DNA of 64,000 bases from Streptomyces sp. CB02009 (GCF_001905825.1 NZ_LIVV01000012.1:74268-138267); one strand, 5' to 3'. Shown: positions 17,613-26,898, counted from the stretch's first letter. Translations and numbers: made by a program. The notes: generated from the sequence alone by a model not told the origin.

Positions 17613-18560
17613 TCAGCTTCCGGATCCTGATGCCCCGGCGGGCCCGCCGACGCTCCGGCCTCTGGCGGAGCGGGGCTGTCCGGCGAACGCCGCGAGGAAG
17701 CGGTCGCGCAGGGCGGTGGAGGACAGGGCCGTGGCGGCGAGCAGCGCCCGGTTCGAGAGCCCGACGGGGTAGCGGGCCTTGGGCCGTCTGGCGACGAGCG
17801 CCCGTTCGACGGTGCTCACGACGGCGGAGACGGGTGCGGTGTACCGCTGCATCGTGGTCACGGACCGTCGGATTCCCGCAATGTGGCCCTCGTACAACTC
17901 CCGTAGGTGCGGGGCCATGGAGTGAACGGTGTCGTCGACCATCGCCCCGGCACCTCTCCACATGTCGGTGGTCGTCGGCCCCGGCTCGACCAGGACGACG
18001 GGGACGCGCCAGGGACGAAGTTCGACGCGCAGCGTGTCCGCGATTCCTTCCAGTGCGAATTTCGAGGCGCCGTAGACCCCTGTCCAAGGAGTGTTCACGC
18101 GGCCGCTCACCGAGGAGACGAAGACCACGCGCCCTCCTGACCTGCGCAGTCGGTCGAGCACGACCTGGGTGGTGCGGGTCGCGCCTATCACGTTGACCTC
18201 GAACACCTGGCGAATGGCTTCCGGGGTGACGGCTTCCACCGGTCCGTCGGCCACGATTCCGGCGTTGTTGACGAGGGCGTCGAGGCGTTCCGGGAGCACG
18301 TCCGTGAGCGCGTCGAGATGGGTGGAACGGGTGACGTCCAGCAGGACCGGGACGATCCTGTCCGGGTACAAGCGGGTCAGATCCTCCAGATCCGCCGGGC
18401 GCCGGGCGCCCGCGTAGACCCGCCAGCCTTCCTCGGCCAGGTGGGCCGCGCAGGCCCTACCTATGCCGCGAGCGGCGCCGGTGATCAGAACCGTGCGGGG
18501 CCCGGGAGGGGAGGCCGGGGAAGGCGCGGCCTTCCGCCGGCGCGGTGTGCCGGTGCTCAT
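17613..18560 (-). CDS. Short-chain dehydrogenase/reductase
   Basis: 315 residues with cofactor motif TGAARGIG (about 27-34), the NNAG motif and the catalytic YGASK with its upstream Ser in VFVSSVSG. The tail after about 280 is basic and low in complexity. The gene converges on the TetR gene with a 31-bp gap, and its promoter carries an element like the amidase/TetR operator. Amidase and SDR may therefore act in one catabolic or detoxification route. Confidence 0.85.
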   Translation of the reverse strand: MSTGTPRRRKAAPSPASPPGPRTVLITGAARGIGRACAAHLAEEGWRVYAGARRPADLEDLTRLYPDRIVPVLLDVTRSTHLDALTDVLPERLDALVNNAGIVADGPVEAVTPEAIRQVFEVNVIGATRTTQVVLDRLRRSGGRVVFVSSVSGRVNTPWTGVYGASKFALEGIADTLRVELRPWRVPVVLVEPGPTTTDMWRGAGAMVDDTVHSMAPHLRELYEGHIAGIRRSVTTMQRYTAPVSAVVSTVERALVARRPKARYPVGLSNRALLAATALSSTALRDRFLAAFAGQPRSARGRSVGGPAGASGSGS

Positions 18561-18674
18561 GAACGGCTCCGAAAAGGTAGGGGCGCCGGTGAGGGGGGCG
18601 GCGCACGGACTGGCCTGGCGCGGTGCGGTGCGGTGGCAGTCGGATCCCGCCGTGGCCCGCCGACAACCGTACCC

Positions 18675-18701
18675 AGAAGTGTAGAAAGATTTCCAGACTC
18701 T
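18675..18701. promoter_or_regulatory. Probable TetR operator, copy 2
   Basis: 27-bp element matching 16908-16934 at 20 positions, with half-sites AGTGT-N12-AGACT. It lies 115 bp upstream of the SDR start. Confidence 0.6.
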
Positions 18702-18796
18702 GAGGTTCGCTCTGGCGACTCGGCTGTCCGGCGCCTCCGGAGTCGCCGCCTGGCCGTCGCGCGGGGCTGAGCGCCGAGAGGAGCGGGCTGGAATTC

Positions 18797-18813
18797 TGGG
18801 TAGCGATTACTCA
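18797..18813. promoter_or_regulatory. TGGGTA-N5-TACTCA inverted repeat (site 8)
   Basis: One mismatch; 85 bp upstream of the ATG at 18898. Confidence 0.6.
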
Positions 18814-18897
18814 TCCCATATGCCCTTTTATCTCGAATCGTCATGGATAGGGAGCCTGAGTCCCTGCCGGCTCTCGGTCACGATGAGAGGGAGAACC

Positions 18898-19239
18898 ATG
18901 ACGCAGATGCAGCAGAGCACGCCGACACCACCGCTGCGCGCGCTCACGCCCGCCCAGGTCGCCGCCCTTCCCGTCGACGCTCTCGCCCGGAGCGTCGTTC
19001 TCGACATGACGAGGTCCGGCAGGGCCACGGTGAGTCTGAAGAGGTGGGCCAGCGGGATCCGCCAGGCGTACCGGGGGCACCCGCAGGCTCTGAGGGCGAT
19101 CAGCGAATCCGTGGCGTGGCTCCGTCACCACATGGCGCTGGTCGACGACCTCGGCGTCGGACTGCAGGGCGACTGGATCACCCTGAGCCGCCACGGAGCC
19201 CAGTGGCTGCAGCACGGCGGCGCGCCCGGAACGCCGTGA
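18898..19239 (+). CDS. Small hypothetical protein
   Basis: 113 residues from the ATG at 18898, with GAGAGGGAG six bases upstream; an in-frame start at 18820 has no ribosome site. The sequence looks helical and soluble (LTPAQVAALPVDALARS, AISESVAWLRHHMALVDDL) with no signal peptide or known motif. It stands alone between a recurrent repeat and a strong terminator. Confidence 0.7.
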   Translation: MTQMQQSTPTPPLRALTPAQVAALPVDALARSVVLDMTRSGRATVSLKRWASGIRQAYRGHPQALRAISESVAWLRHHMALVDDLGVGLQGDWITLSRHGAQWLQHGGAPGTP

Positions 19240-19243
19240 ACCT

Positions 19244-19279
19244 GCGCAGGGTCACGGACGGAGCGCCGTGACCCTGCGC
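19244..19279 (+). terminator. Hairpin terminator
   Basis: Perfect 14-bp stem (GCGCAGGGTCACGG and its complement) with an 8-nt loop, directly after the stop at 19239. Confidence 0.85.
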
Positions 19280-19386
19280 GAGATCACGATCCGTGCCTCG
19301 GCCCCACGTGAGCAGGAAATGCTCATGCGCCTTCGTGATCGTCGGCGTACACAGCTTTGACGATCAAATTCTCCGGAAGGCTTGGA

Positions 19387-19935
19387 ATGAGAATCAGTGG
19401 GAGCCGCGCCGCCGCGATGCTCTGCATCACCGCGGTCATGAGCGTGCCGACCGTCGCGCACGCCGCGCCGGGGGCCGGCGCTGACGCTCCGGTGGTGACG
19501 TACGAGCGGGGCCATGTGATGTCGTGCTCCGGGAAGGCGGGGGAGCGGTCGGTCACGGTCGACCTGTACGACAACTCCCTGCACGGGTCCTTCGCCGAGG
19601 TGCACGTCGAGGGCCCCGACGGCGAGTTCGGAGGAGGCACGACGCCGGACAGGCTCTTCCGTGGCGGTGCCGTGCGCACCGAGGTACCCGTACGACGGCT
19701 CGGGGGCGAGGAGTCACCCGCCGGCGTCGCGAGGGTGGTGGGCATGTACGCCCCGAGCGGCCCGTCCACCCCGGTGCACGACGTGTACGAGGACAACGGA
19801 TGGACCATCGTCGCCGATGGAACGCACCAGCCGCTCAGGACGCGCATGGTGATCAGCGTGCTCGATCACACCACACGGCTGACGTGCGGCGAGGCATTCG
19901 CCTACGACCTCAAGGTCACCAAGACGCCTCTCTGA
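19387..19935 (+). CDS. Secreted protein of unknown function
   Basis: 182 residues from the ATG at 19387 (GGAAGG upstream). Sec signal cleaved near VAHAAP. The mature part looks beta-rich with two cysteines (MSCSGKAG near the start, LTCGEAF near the end) that probably pair, as in small immunoglobulin-like secreted proteins. No catalytic motif. Single gene between terminators. Confidence 0.75.
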   Translation: MRISGSRAAAMLCITAVMSVPTVAHAAPGAGADAPVVTYERGHVMSCSGKAGERSVTVDLYDNSLHGSFAEVHVEGPDGEFGGGTTPDRLFRGGAVRTEVPVRRLGGEESPAGVARVVGMYAPSGPSTPVHDVYEDNGWTIVADGTHQPLRTRMVISVLDHTTRLTCGEAFAYDLKVTKTPL

Positions 19936-19956
19936 CCCCGGCTGTCCCCCGGACTT

Positions 19957-19990
19957 GTCGGCGTCGGGCGGACAACCGCCCGACGCCGAC
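19957..19990. terminator. Bidirectional hairpin
   Basis: 14-bp perfect stem GTCGGCGTCGGGCG with a 6-nt loop between convergent genes. Confidence 0.85.
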
Positions 19991-20031
19991 GAGCGGCAGC
20001 GCGGGCGAAGGCTTCGAAGGACGTCACCTTC

Positions 20032-21498
20032 CTACGGGCGGCGGAGCAGGACGACCCCGGCCTCCTCCGCCACGACCTCGTACCCCTTCTCCCGGAAGCG
20101 CGCCACCTCGGCCACTTCCTGGTCCCTCCCGATGGGCCAGCCCTGCGGCTCGGCGGTGTCGGCGACGACCCACTCCGGTGCGTCCTGGTTCTGGGGCAGC
20201 CCGAGGACCATGACCGTGCACCGATGTGTCAGCTGAGGGACGAACCGGTTGGACGCGGAGACTGTTTTCCCGTCAGGAATCAGCTCCAGCACTCGTTCGG
20301 CGACGGCGACACGTGCGCCCGGGGTCCACGTGGCGGTGCCCGCGAGCTGGGCGAACGGGTGCAGCGGCAGGGCGAGGACGGTGAAGAGAGCACTCGCCAC
20401 GAGGCCGGTGCACACCGTATCCGGCCACCTGGCGGCGCGTTTCTGTCCGCGCACCTTCATCAGCGCGTGGACGAAGGCGCCGAAGGCCACGGGCATCAGG
20501 ACCGCGCTGTAGTGGAACTTGGTCCCCCAGTAAGCCTCGTTGGCGGAGGCGAACCGCCACGCGAGGGTGGGTACGGCGATGAGGACCAGCGGCGAGCGAA
20601 GCGCCAGGAAGGCCGTCGGCGCGAGGAGCATCAGCATCGTGAGCTGCTTCACCGCGGGCGTCACCAGTCCCAGCGTGTAGTGGGCGAGGAGACCGGGCGC
20701 GCCCGAGGCCGAGCCGTCGGGGACCTTGTCGAAGTAGGCGAACACGCCGTCCGGGTTGAACGCGGGTACGACGACGAGCATGGTGAGCGCGGTGCCGGCG
20801 AGGCCGGCGACCGCGGTGACGATGCCCAGCCGTGCACGCCCGCGCAAGGCGATGTAGGTCCCGACCGCGGCCACGGTCAGGCCCAGGTCCTCCTTGACCA
20901 GGAGGAGCGGCAGACTCCAGGCGACGGCCGCACGCCATCGCTCGTTGCCAAGTGCTTCGACGGCGAAGGCGAGCAGCGGTACCGCGAAGCACACCTCGTG
21001 GAAGTCGAAGCCGACGGTCTGCGCGATTCCCCAGGAGAGGCCGAAGCCCAGCCCGACGACGGCGGCTCCGGCCGTTCCCACCACCCGGCAGGCCCACCGG
21101 GTCAGCGGGACGACTGCCAGGGCGAGCAGGAACGCCTGGGTCACGAGCAGGGTGTACGGCGAGGGCCACAGCCGGTAGAAGGGGGCGATGGTCGCGGTGA
21201 CCGGGGAGAAGTGGTCGCCGAGCAGGGGATAGTCGTGCCCTTTGAGCTCCGACACCGGAAGCCGGCCGTGCGCGTAGGAACGCACAGCCTGCTCGAAGAT
21301 TCCCAGGTCGTATCCGGTCGTCAGCATGAGCCGGTGACGGGAGACCGATAGCACCGTGTAGAGGACGAAGCAGAAGCCGGCCAGGCCCAGCGCCAGCAGG
21401 TTCGCCCGAGAAGCGCCGGCACCGGCTCCTGATCGGGCCCTGGCGAGGAGAGCGGAGAACTTCTGGGCCGCGGACAGTTCCGAGTGAAGATCCTTCAT
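20032..21498 (-). CDS. DUF2079 multi-pass membrane protein
   Basis: 488 residues from the ATG at 21498 (GCAGGAG upstream). About ten membrane helices are visible. The early segment GYDLGIFEQAVRSYAHG, followed by DHFSPV and by KEDLGL in a later loop, is the pattern of DUF2079 proteins, which look like GT-C-type membrane glycosyltransferases. The acceptor and donor are unknown. A recurrent repeat (site 9) lies 126 bp upstream, and a second copy faces the divergent gene. Confidence 0.8.
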   Translation of the reverse strand: MKDLHSELSAAQKFSALLARARSGAGAGASRANLLALGLAGFCFVLYTVLSVSRHRLMLTTGYDLGIFEQAVRSYAHGRLPVSELKGHDYPLLGDHFSPVTATIAPFYRLWPSPYTLLVTQAFLLALAVVPLTRWACRVVGTAGAAVVGLGFGLSWGIAQTVGFDFHEVCFAVPLLAFAVEALGNERWRAAVAWSLPLLLVKEDLGLTVAAVGTYIALRGRARLGIVTAVAGLAGTALTMLVVVPAFNPDGVFAYFDKVPDGSASGAPGLLAHYTLGLVTPAVKQLTMLMLLAPTAFLALRSPLVLIAVPTLAWRFASANEAYWGTKFHYSAVLMPVAFGAFVHALMKVRGQKRAARWPDTVCTGLVASALFTVLALPLHPFAQLAGTATWTPGARVAVAERVLELIPDGKTVSASNRFVPQLTHRCTVMVLGLPQNQDAPEWVVADTAEPQGWPIGRDQEVAEVARFREKGYEVVAEEAGVVLLRRP

Positions 21499-21623
21499 CG
21501 GTTCTCCTGCGGGTCGGTGCCGACACCGTTCGGGTTCCACTGACGGACGAGTCCGTTCATGAGCCGGGCCGACTGGCGATCACACGTCGTTCACCAGCCA
21601 ATGGCACCGCAGGGGAAACCTCA

Positions 21624-21640
21624 TGAGTAGCTCCTGCTCA
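21624..21640. promoter_or_regulatory. TGAGTA-N5-TGCTCA inverted repeat (site 9)
   Basis: One mismatch, followed by A to give TGCTCAA. It lies 126 bp upstream of the DUF2079 gene (-). Confidence 0.65.
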
Positions 21641-21698
21641 AGCAGGAGCAGGCAGGTCCCGTCGCGGGATCTCGGTCGCACCGGGACAGACACGGGAG

Positions 21699-21715
21699 TG
21701 AGTAACTCCTACTCA
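21699..21715. promoter_or_regulatory. Perfect TGAGTA-N5-TACTCA inverted repeat (site 10)
   Basis: Exact palindrome, extended on the right to ACTCAAG, the HAIR half-site. It lies 86 bp upstream of the TTG at 21801. Confidence 0.75.
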
Positions 21716-21800
21716 AGTCCTGGGCGACGGAGCCGACTACCTTCGGGACGGTCCCACGCCCCGCTCCGGACGTGGGCGTGACGCTTTGAAGGGCACTCGC

Positions 21801-22499
21801 TTGACCGGGATCTACTTCCACATGCGGCTCGAGTTCCGCACGGCGGCCGACCGGGACCGCTGGACGGACGCCGGATTGGCCACACAGCGTGATTCCCTCG
21901 CGGACGCGCCGGGATTCGCCTCGCTGGACCTGGGCGACGACGACCTCCTGGGCGGTGAGCTGAGCGTGGCCGGGCAGACGCACCTGGACGGGGCGCTCGC
22001 CTACCTGGACGAGATCGACTTCTCCCTGGACGAGGAGCTGATCACAGGGTGCTCCGCGTACTTCACCATCGACGGACAACCGGCCGTACGGATCCTGACG
22101 GCAGGCGTACTTCCGCGCGGCGCCACGGTCGGCGACCTCCTCGACCACCTGAGCTCCTCGGGCGTCGCCGGTGGCATCGTCGAGTACCTCGCGCAGGACG
22201 AGGACACGGCACTGACGGTGCACGGATTCCTGCCGGACTACGACACGTACCGGGACTACCGACTCCCGATGATCTACGCGGGGTCGGCCGCGAGTAGATG
22301 GGGAGCCCGGGGCGGCGTCACCTTCGTCGGACCGGCGGACGGAGAGTACGTCGTGACGTTCGCCGACTTCAGCGGTGGATCGGCCGAGATCAGCGAGCCG
22401 GATCCGCAGGACGTGACCGAGCGGGACCTCTCCCGGCGGTTCCGGGGGATCGACCGGGAGACCCTCTACAACACGTGGCGGTCGTCCGGCGCGCGATGA
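21801..22499 (+). CDS. Hypothetical protein
   Basis: 232 residues from a TTG at 21801 (AAGGG seven bases upstream; an earlier TTG at 21786 is possible). It is acidic and soluble with no signal peptide or membrane segment. The first part (YFHMRLEFRTAADRDRWTDA) has a ferredoxin-like look. I do not recognise the family. It is divergent from the DUF2079 gene, each with its own copy of the recurrent repeat. Confidence 0.7.
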   Translation: MTGIYFHMRLEFRTAADRDRWTDAGLATQRDSLADAPGFASLDLGDDDLLGGELSVAGQTHLDGALAYLDEIDFSLDEELITGCSAYFTIDGQPAVRILTAGVLPRGATVGDLLDHLSSSGVAGGIVEYLAQDEDTALTVHGFLPDYDTYRDYRLPMIYAGSAASRWGARGGVTFVGPADGEYVVTFADFSGGSAEISEPDPQDVTERDLSRRFRGIDRETLYNTWRSSGAR

Positions 22500-22560
22500 G
22501 CGCCACCCGTGCCGCTCGGCAGCGTGCCCGACCGCCGGAGACTCCGCTGCACGTCATGAC

Positions 22561-22593
22561 CGTGGTTCCCCGGGCCGCGACCGGGGAACCACG
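22561..22593. terminator. Bidirectional hairpin
   Basis: 13-bp perfect stem CGTGGTTCCCCGG with a 7-nt loop between convergent genes. Confidence 0.85.
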
Positions 22594-22598
22594 CCTTC

Positions 22599-23459
22599 CT
22601 AGCCCTGCCCGTCGATGATGGTCATCTTCTCCTCCAGTGTGGCCGGGACCTCCAGCACGTCGGCGGTGAGGCCGCTCGCTTCGAGGGCGGACCGGACGAC
22701 GGCGGGTGAGGTGTCGGCCAGCCGCACGCGGGTGCCGTTCAGGGTGACGGGGAGTTCGGCCGCGTCGAGTGCGGCGAACGCGTCGGCCCATCGCGGTGTG
22801 TCCACTTCGCAGGCGGTGGTGGAGCCGATGATCTCGGCTTCGGTGCCGGCGGCGACGACCCGGCCGCGCGCCATGAGGACGAGCCGGTCGCACTGCTGCG
22901 CTTCCTGCATGTAGTGCGTGGTGACCAGGACGCCCGTCCCGCCCTCGGCCTGTGCGTGGACGGCATCCCACAGACGGGCGCGGGAGAGGGGGTCGACACC
23001 GGAGGTGGGTTCGTCCAGGACCAGGAGTTCGGGCCCGTGCGCCAGGGCGAGGGCGAACGCCAGCTGTCGCTGCAGGCCGAGGCCGATCTCCCCCACGAGG
23101 CGGTGCTCCACCGCCGCCAGGGAGGGATCGAGGACGAGCGGCGGAGCGCCAAAGGCAGCGCGGACGAAGGAGATGTTCTCCGCGACCGTGAGGGTCTGCC
23201 ACAGACCGAGTCCCTGGGGGACGTATCCGAGCCGGCCGCGCGTCGTGCGGTCCGGAGTGCGCCCGAAGGCCGTGACGGCGCCGCCGGTCGGGACCTCCAG
23301 GCCCAGCAGCATGCGGATGAGAGTGGTCTTGCCCGCGCCGTTGGCGCCCAGCAGCCCGACGATCTCGCCGGGCCGGACGGCCATGCGCACGGTGTCCACG
23401 GCGGTGAACGAACCGAAGCGCTTGGTGACGTCGTCGGCGCTGATGAGGACGTCGGTCAT
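22599..23459 (-). CDS. ABC exporter ATP-binding protein (second ATPase)
   Basis: 286 residues. Walker A GANGAGKTT (about 40-48), Q-loop YVPQGLGLWQ and Walker B LLVLDEPTSGVD are intact. The signature region reads IGLGLQRQLAFA rather than LSGGQ, a variant seen in the second half of YbhF-like ATPases. The last 90 residues are an extra regulatory or dimerisation region. It is the last gene of the permease-ATPase-ATPase operon, 1 bp after the previous stop, and probably forms a heterodimer with the 23461-24318 ATPase. Confidence 0.9.
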   Translation of the reverse strand: MTDVLISADDVTKRFGSFTAVDTVRMAVRPGEIVGLLGANGAGKTTLIRMLLGLEVPTGGAVTAFGRTPDRTTRGRLGYVPQGLGLWQTLTVAENISFVRAAFGAPPLVLDPSLAAVEHRLVGEIGLGLQRQLAFALALAHGPELLVLDEPTSGVDPLSRARLWDAVHAQAEGGTGVLVTTHYMQEAQQCDRLVLMARGRVVAAGTEAEIIGSTTACEVDTPRWADAFAALDAAELPVTLNGTRVRLADTSPAVVRSALEASGLTADVLEVPATLEEKMTIIDGQG

Positions 23460-23460
23460 G

Positions 23461-24318
23461 TCAGTTCTTCTTCCGCGCGGCGAGGGTGAGGGCGATGACG
23501 GCGTCCTCCATGTCCGGCGTGACCGGGGTCTCGCCCTGCCGGGCGGGCCCGGGATGCCAGGACCGAGTGGCGCGTCCGCGGCGCCAGGACGATGCGCGGG
23601 GGCCGGAGGGGGCGTTCCCGCTGGTGATGGTGCCGGGAGTCAGGGCGAGCACCTCGGACGGCGGTCCGGAGGCGAGAGTCCTGCCGTTGTCGAGGACCAG
23701 GCAGGTGGATGCCCGTTCGGCCTCGTCGAGGTAGGTGGTGGCCATGACGACTGCGGTGCCGTCGGCGGCCGCGCGGGAGACGAGGCGCCACAGGTCGACC
23801 CGGGAGACCGGGTCGACACCCGTGCTCGGCTCGTCCAGGACGAGCAGCCTCGGGGTGTGCAGGACGGCCAGGCAGAAGGCCAGCTTCTGCCGCATGCCGC
23901 CCGAGAGCGCGCCGGCCTGCCGGTTCCAGGCCCGGTCGAGGGCGGCGGCCTTCAGGAGCTGGTCGCGGCGCTGTGCCAGCTTCGGACCGGACATGCGATG
24001 GGCGGCGGCGACGAAGGAGATGTTCTCCTCGACGGTGAGGTCCTGCCAGACTCCGGAAGCGCCGGTGGGCATGAATCCGCAGGTGGCGGCGGCGGGCGCG
24101 TCGACGTGCCCGGCAGTGAGGGCGACCCTGTGCACCAGCGTGCGCAACAGGGTGGTCTTTCCCGCGCCGTCCCCGCCGACCACGGCTGCGACCTGTCCGG
24201 GCACCACGGTCAGGGTGACGTCGTCGAGAGCGGTGGTGCCGTCGAAGACGACGGAGGCGCCGAAGGCTCCCCAGCCGTCGGCCGGCACGTCGGCGGAGGC
24301 CCGGGTGGTGGGAGTCAT
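23461..24318 (-). CDS. ABC exporter ATP-binding protein (first ATPase)
   Basis: 285 residues. Walker A GGDGAGKTTLL, canonical signature LSGGMRQKLAF and Walker B LLVLDEPSTGVDPVSR are present. The start overlaps the permease stop by 4 bp. Together with the next gene it looks like the two halves of a YbhF-type double ATPase encoded separately. It powers efflux through the adjacent permease; the cargo is unknown. Confidence 0.9.
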   Translation of the reverse strand: MTPTTRASADVPADGWGAFGASVVFDGTTALDDVTLTVVPGQVAAVVGGDGAGKTTLLRTLVHRVALTAGHVDAPAAATCGFMPTGASGVWQDLTVEENISFVAAAHRMSGPKLAQRRDQLLKAAALDRAWNRQAGALSGGMRQKLAFCLAVLHTPRLLVLDEPSTGVDPVSRVDLWRLVSRAAADGTAVVMATTYLDEAERASTCLVLDNGRTLASGPPSEVLALTPGTITSGNAPSGPRASSWRRGRATRSWHPGPARQGETPVTPDMEDAVIALTLAARKKN

Positions 24319-25373
24319 CGTCCGCTCCCCGTGGGTGCGGGGCTGCGTACGGCCTTCGGGGCGGCGGGTGCCAGGTCACGGCGGAAACGCAGGACGGCTG
24401 CCGTGAACACGAGGATCGCCATGCCCGCCAGAACACCGAGGGGCATCGCGAGGGAGTCCAGCGGTGCGTCGCGGAGCATCACGCCGTTGGAGATCATGTT
24501 GAAGTAGGTCAGCGGGAACAGATAGCCGATCCACTTCACACCTGCGGCCATCGCGTCGAGCGGGAAGATCATGCCCGACAGAAGGATCTGCGGCATGAGG
24601 GTCAGCAGCGCCATCTGCATGGCCTGTCCCTGATTCTGTGACACCGAGGAGATCAGCACCCCGATTCCGAGCACGGTGAAGAGGAACAGGCCCGCGCCCA
24701 GGGCGAGTACGGCCACATTCCCGGTGAAGGGAACGTCGAAAAGGAAGCTTCCCAGCACCGTCACCAGCACCATGTCGACAGAGGCCAGCACGAAGTAGGG
24801 CGCGATCTTGCCACCGATCACGTCGGACGCCTTGAACGGCATCACCGCCAGCTGCTCCAGGGTGCCGGCCTGGCGCTCACGGACCAGACCGATCGCGGTG
24901 ATGATCGTTCCGATGAACGCCATGATCATGCCGACCAGGCCGGGCACCATCACCCACGAGGTCTGCAGGTCGGGATTGAACAGTACGTCCGGTGTGAGCA
25001 GACCGCCCGAGGCCGCAGCGGCGGCAGCTGCGGACTGCGCCGCGAACAGGTCGGAGCCGTCGATCAGGACCGTGGACTCCGTGCCCGTCCCGGTGGCCAT
25101 CACCACCGCGCCGGCCTCCCGGCCGCGCAGCGCCTCCTCGGCCTGGGCGGCAGTGCCGGCGGGATCGACACCGTCCACGACGAACGGGGCGTGCAGCTGC
25201 GCCGCGACCGCGTCCGCATGCGGTCCGTAGACGAAGGTGGACACGTCGTCGACGTGGAAGTTCGCCGCGTATCCGAAGACCACGAGCAGCACGAGGGGCA
25301 GGACGACGATCATCGCCATCGTCCGCTTGTCACGCCGCAGTTCCAGGAACTCTTTGAGGATCATCGCCCACAC
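24315..25373 (-). CDS. ABC-2-type exporter permease
   Basis: 352 residues. The N-terminal helix after KEFLELRRDKRTMAMI is followed by a large extracytoplasmic region (about 40-150) and five more helices, including the typical GLVRERQAGTLEQLAVMPFK loop of YbhS/R-like ABC-2 permeases. It is the first gene of the operon. The divergent TetR gene and the palindrome at 25500 point to ligand-induced efflux. Only one permease is present, so it should homodimerise. Confidence 0.9.
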   Translation of the reverse strand: MWAMILKEFLELRRDKRTMAMIVVLPLVLLVVFGYAANFHVDDVSTFVYGPHADAVAAQLHAPFVVDGVDPAGTAAQAEEALRGREAGAVVMATGTGTESTVLIDGSDLFAAQSAAAAAAASGGLLTPDVLFNPDLQTSWVMVPGLVGMIMAFIGTIITAIGLVRERQAGTLEQLAVMPFKASDVIGGKIAPYFVLASVDMVLVTVLGSFLFDVPFTGNVAVLALGAGLFLFTVLGIGVLISSVSQNQGQAMQMALLTLMPQILLSGMIFPLDAMAAGVKWIGYLFPLTYFNMISNGVMLRDAPLDSLAMPLGVLAGMAILVFTAAVLRFRRDLAPAAPKAVRSPAPTGSGR

Positions 25374-25499
25374 GGGGCACCACCGCCTTCAAGGAGACGC
25401 CGTACAAGGAGCGTCATGTCCGGAGAACCCCCGCCGGGACGCCGGACACGGGGGGGGAGAGAGGAGCAGCGTAGAAACGCCGATGACAGAAATGCAACA

Positions 25500-25516
25500 A
25501 GCGTTTAATTAACGCT
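25500..25516. promoter_or_regulatory. Probable TetR operator
   Basis: AGCGTT-TAATT-AACGCT palindrome, unusually A+T-rich for this DNA, 13 bp before the TetR start and in the gap to the divergent ABC operon. Confidence 0.7.
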
Positions 25517-25528
25517 AGGCTCGGGGCC

Positions 25529-26158
25529 ATGAGCACTCCATCCGGCCGCCGCCCCGGCCGTCCGGCAGGCAGCCGAACCGGTCAGAGCCCGGCCCGTGAC
25601 CGGATCCTCGAAGCGGCCCGTCGGCTCTTCGCCGAAGGCACCTACGCGTCGACCACCATCCGCGCCGTCGCTGCCGAGGCCGGCGTCAACGTCGCGTTGG
25701 TCAACCACTACTTCGGCGGCAAGCGGTACCTCTTCGCCGCCGCTTTGCGCCTTCCCCTGCACGTACGTGAGCGAATCGCCTCGCTCGTCCGCGACGACCC
25801 GTCGGATCTGGGTGAACGTCTCACCCGGCTGTACCTCCAGCTATGGACGGATCCCGCGTTCCGGACACCCGCCACGGCCATGATCCGCTCGATCTTCACC
25901 GATCAGGACGCCGCCGCCGCCCTGGGCCGATTCCTCACGGACGAGATGGTCGGCCCCGTCGTCGTCGCTCTGAGGCGGGACCAACCCGAACTGCGGATCT
26001 CCCTCGCCGTCACTCAGCTCGTCGGCCTCGCGGGTGGCCGGTACATCCTCGGCGCCGCACCTCTCGTGGCCGCCGACACCGAGCACCTGGTCGCCTGCGT
26101 CGGACCCACCATCCAGCACTACCTCACCGGAGAGCTTCCCCGACCGCCCGCTCCGTGA
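25529..26158 (+). CDS. TetR-family repressor of the ABC exporter (inferred)
   Basis: 209 residues. Helix-turn-helix in TTIRAVAAEAGVNVALVNHY (about 45-64), followed by the FGGKRYLF recognition-helix end, and a C-terminal domain of the AcrR/TetR_C type. It is divergent from the ABC operon with a palindrome at 25500 between them. The N-terminal 25 residues are Arg/Pro-rich and disordered. Confidence 0.9.
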   Translation: MSTPSGRRPGRPAGSRTGQSPARDRILEAARRLFAEGTYASTTIRAVAAEAGVNVALVNHYFGGKRYLFAAALRLPLHVRERIASLVRDDPSDLGERLTRLYLQLWTDPAFRTPATAMIRSIFTDQDAAAALGRFLTDEMVGPVVVALRRDQPELRISLAVTQLVGLAGGRYILGAAPLVAADTEHLVACVGPTIQHYLTGELPRPPAP

Positions 26159-26235
26159 ACGCCCTGTCCGCCGCACTGTCCGGCACGCATCCGGCCGGCG
26201 CCGGCAGGGGATCCCGAGAAGGAGACCGGACGGCG

Positions 26236-26754
26236 TCAGGCTGCGGACGCGTCCTGGCCGACGTCCACGGCCCTCAGCGGCGACAGCGCGTTCCTGAGCC
26301 ACAGGTAGTAGACCGGCTGGCGGGTGTTCCACTGGGCTGCGAGCCGGGACTCCACAGGCACGAAACCGGCGCTCAGCCAGCACTTGAGCGCCCGGTCGTT
26401 GTCCGGGTGAACCCTGAGGAAGACGCTGTCCGCTCCGTCCCCGACGGCCTGGGCGAGCAGCCGTCGGGCAAGTTCGCGGCCCATCCCCCTGCCCCGGTGT
26501 TCCGGCGCCACGATGAGCCGCGCCAGCTCGACCTCGGATTCCTCCTCGTCGAACCACAGCTCGCCGTATGCCAGTGGTTTCTCCTCCTCGACGAGGAGGA
26601 AGGCGCTCACGTCACTGTGCCGCTGCCATCCGATGACGGTCAGTTCGGCCACCGGAGATTCGCGTCGCCCGCACCACAGGGCGCTCTCCTCCGCTGAGAG
26701 GGGCCAGTCGGCCACCTCGCGGGCGTGCTCCGGAGTGAAGAGGCGAAGCTCCAT
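26236..26754 (-). CDS. GNAT-family N-acetyltransferase
   Basis: 172 residues from the ATG at 26754. The acetyl-CoA-binding motif A is visible in LARLIVAPEHRGRGMGRELA (R/Q-x-x-G-x-G/A) and motif B in VHPDNDRALKCWLSAGF. The acceptor is unknown. Only a TACTCA half-site (26865-26870) is present upstream, with a poor left half. Confidence 0.85.
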   Translation of the reverse strand: MELRLFTPEHAREVADWPLSAEESALWCGRRESPVAELTVIGWQRHSDVSAFLLVEEEKPLAYGELWFDEEESEVELARLIVAPEHRGRGMGRELARRLLAQAVGDGADSVFLRVHPDNDRALKCWLSAGFVPVESRLAAQWNTRQPVYYLWLRNALSPLRAVDVGQDASAA

Positions 26755-26898
26755 GACGCAGTCCATCCTGTGCAGTGTTCCGAGCCGGTCGGGTGCAGGC
26801 CGTCGGGCCAGGCGCCGCGTCTGTGACGCTAGGGGGAACCCTTGGGGAGGTCTACGGCAACGCATACTCAATCTCCCCGGGCAAACCGCCTGTATTGC

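Noticed and set aside
22599..23459. Broken ABC ATPase because LSGGQ is missing
   Set aside because: The LGLQRQ-type signature is a known variant in the second ATPase of YbhF-like exporters; Walker motifs are intact.
26854..26870. TACTCA half-site upstream of the GNAT gene
   Set aside because: Left half matches at only two of six positions; position is right but evidence too thin.
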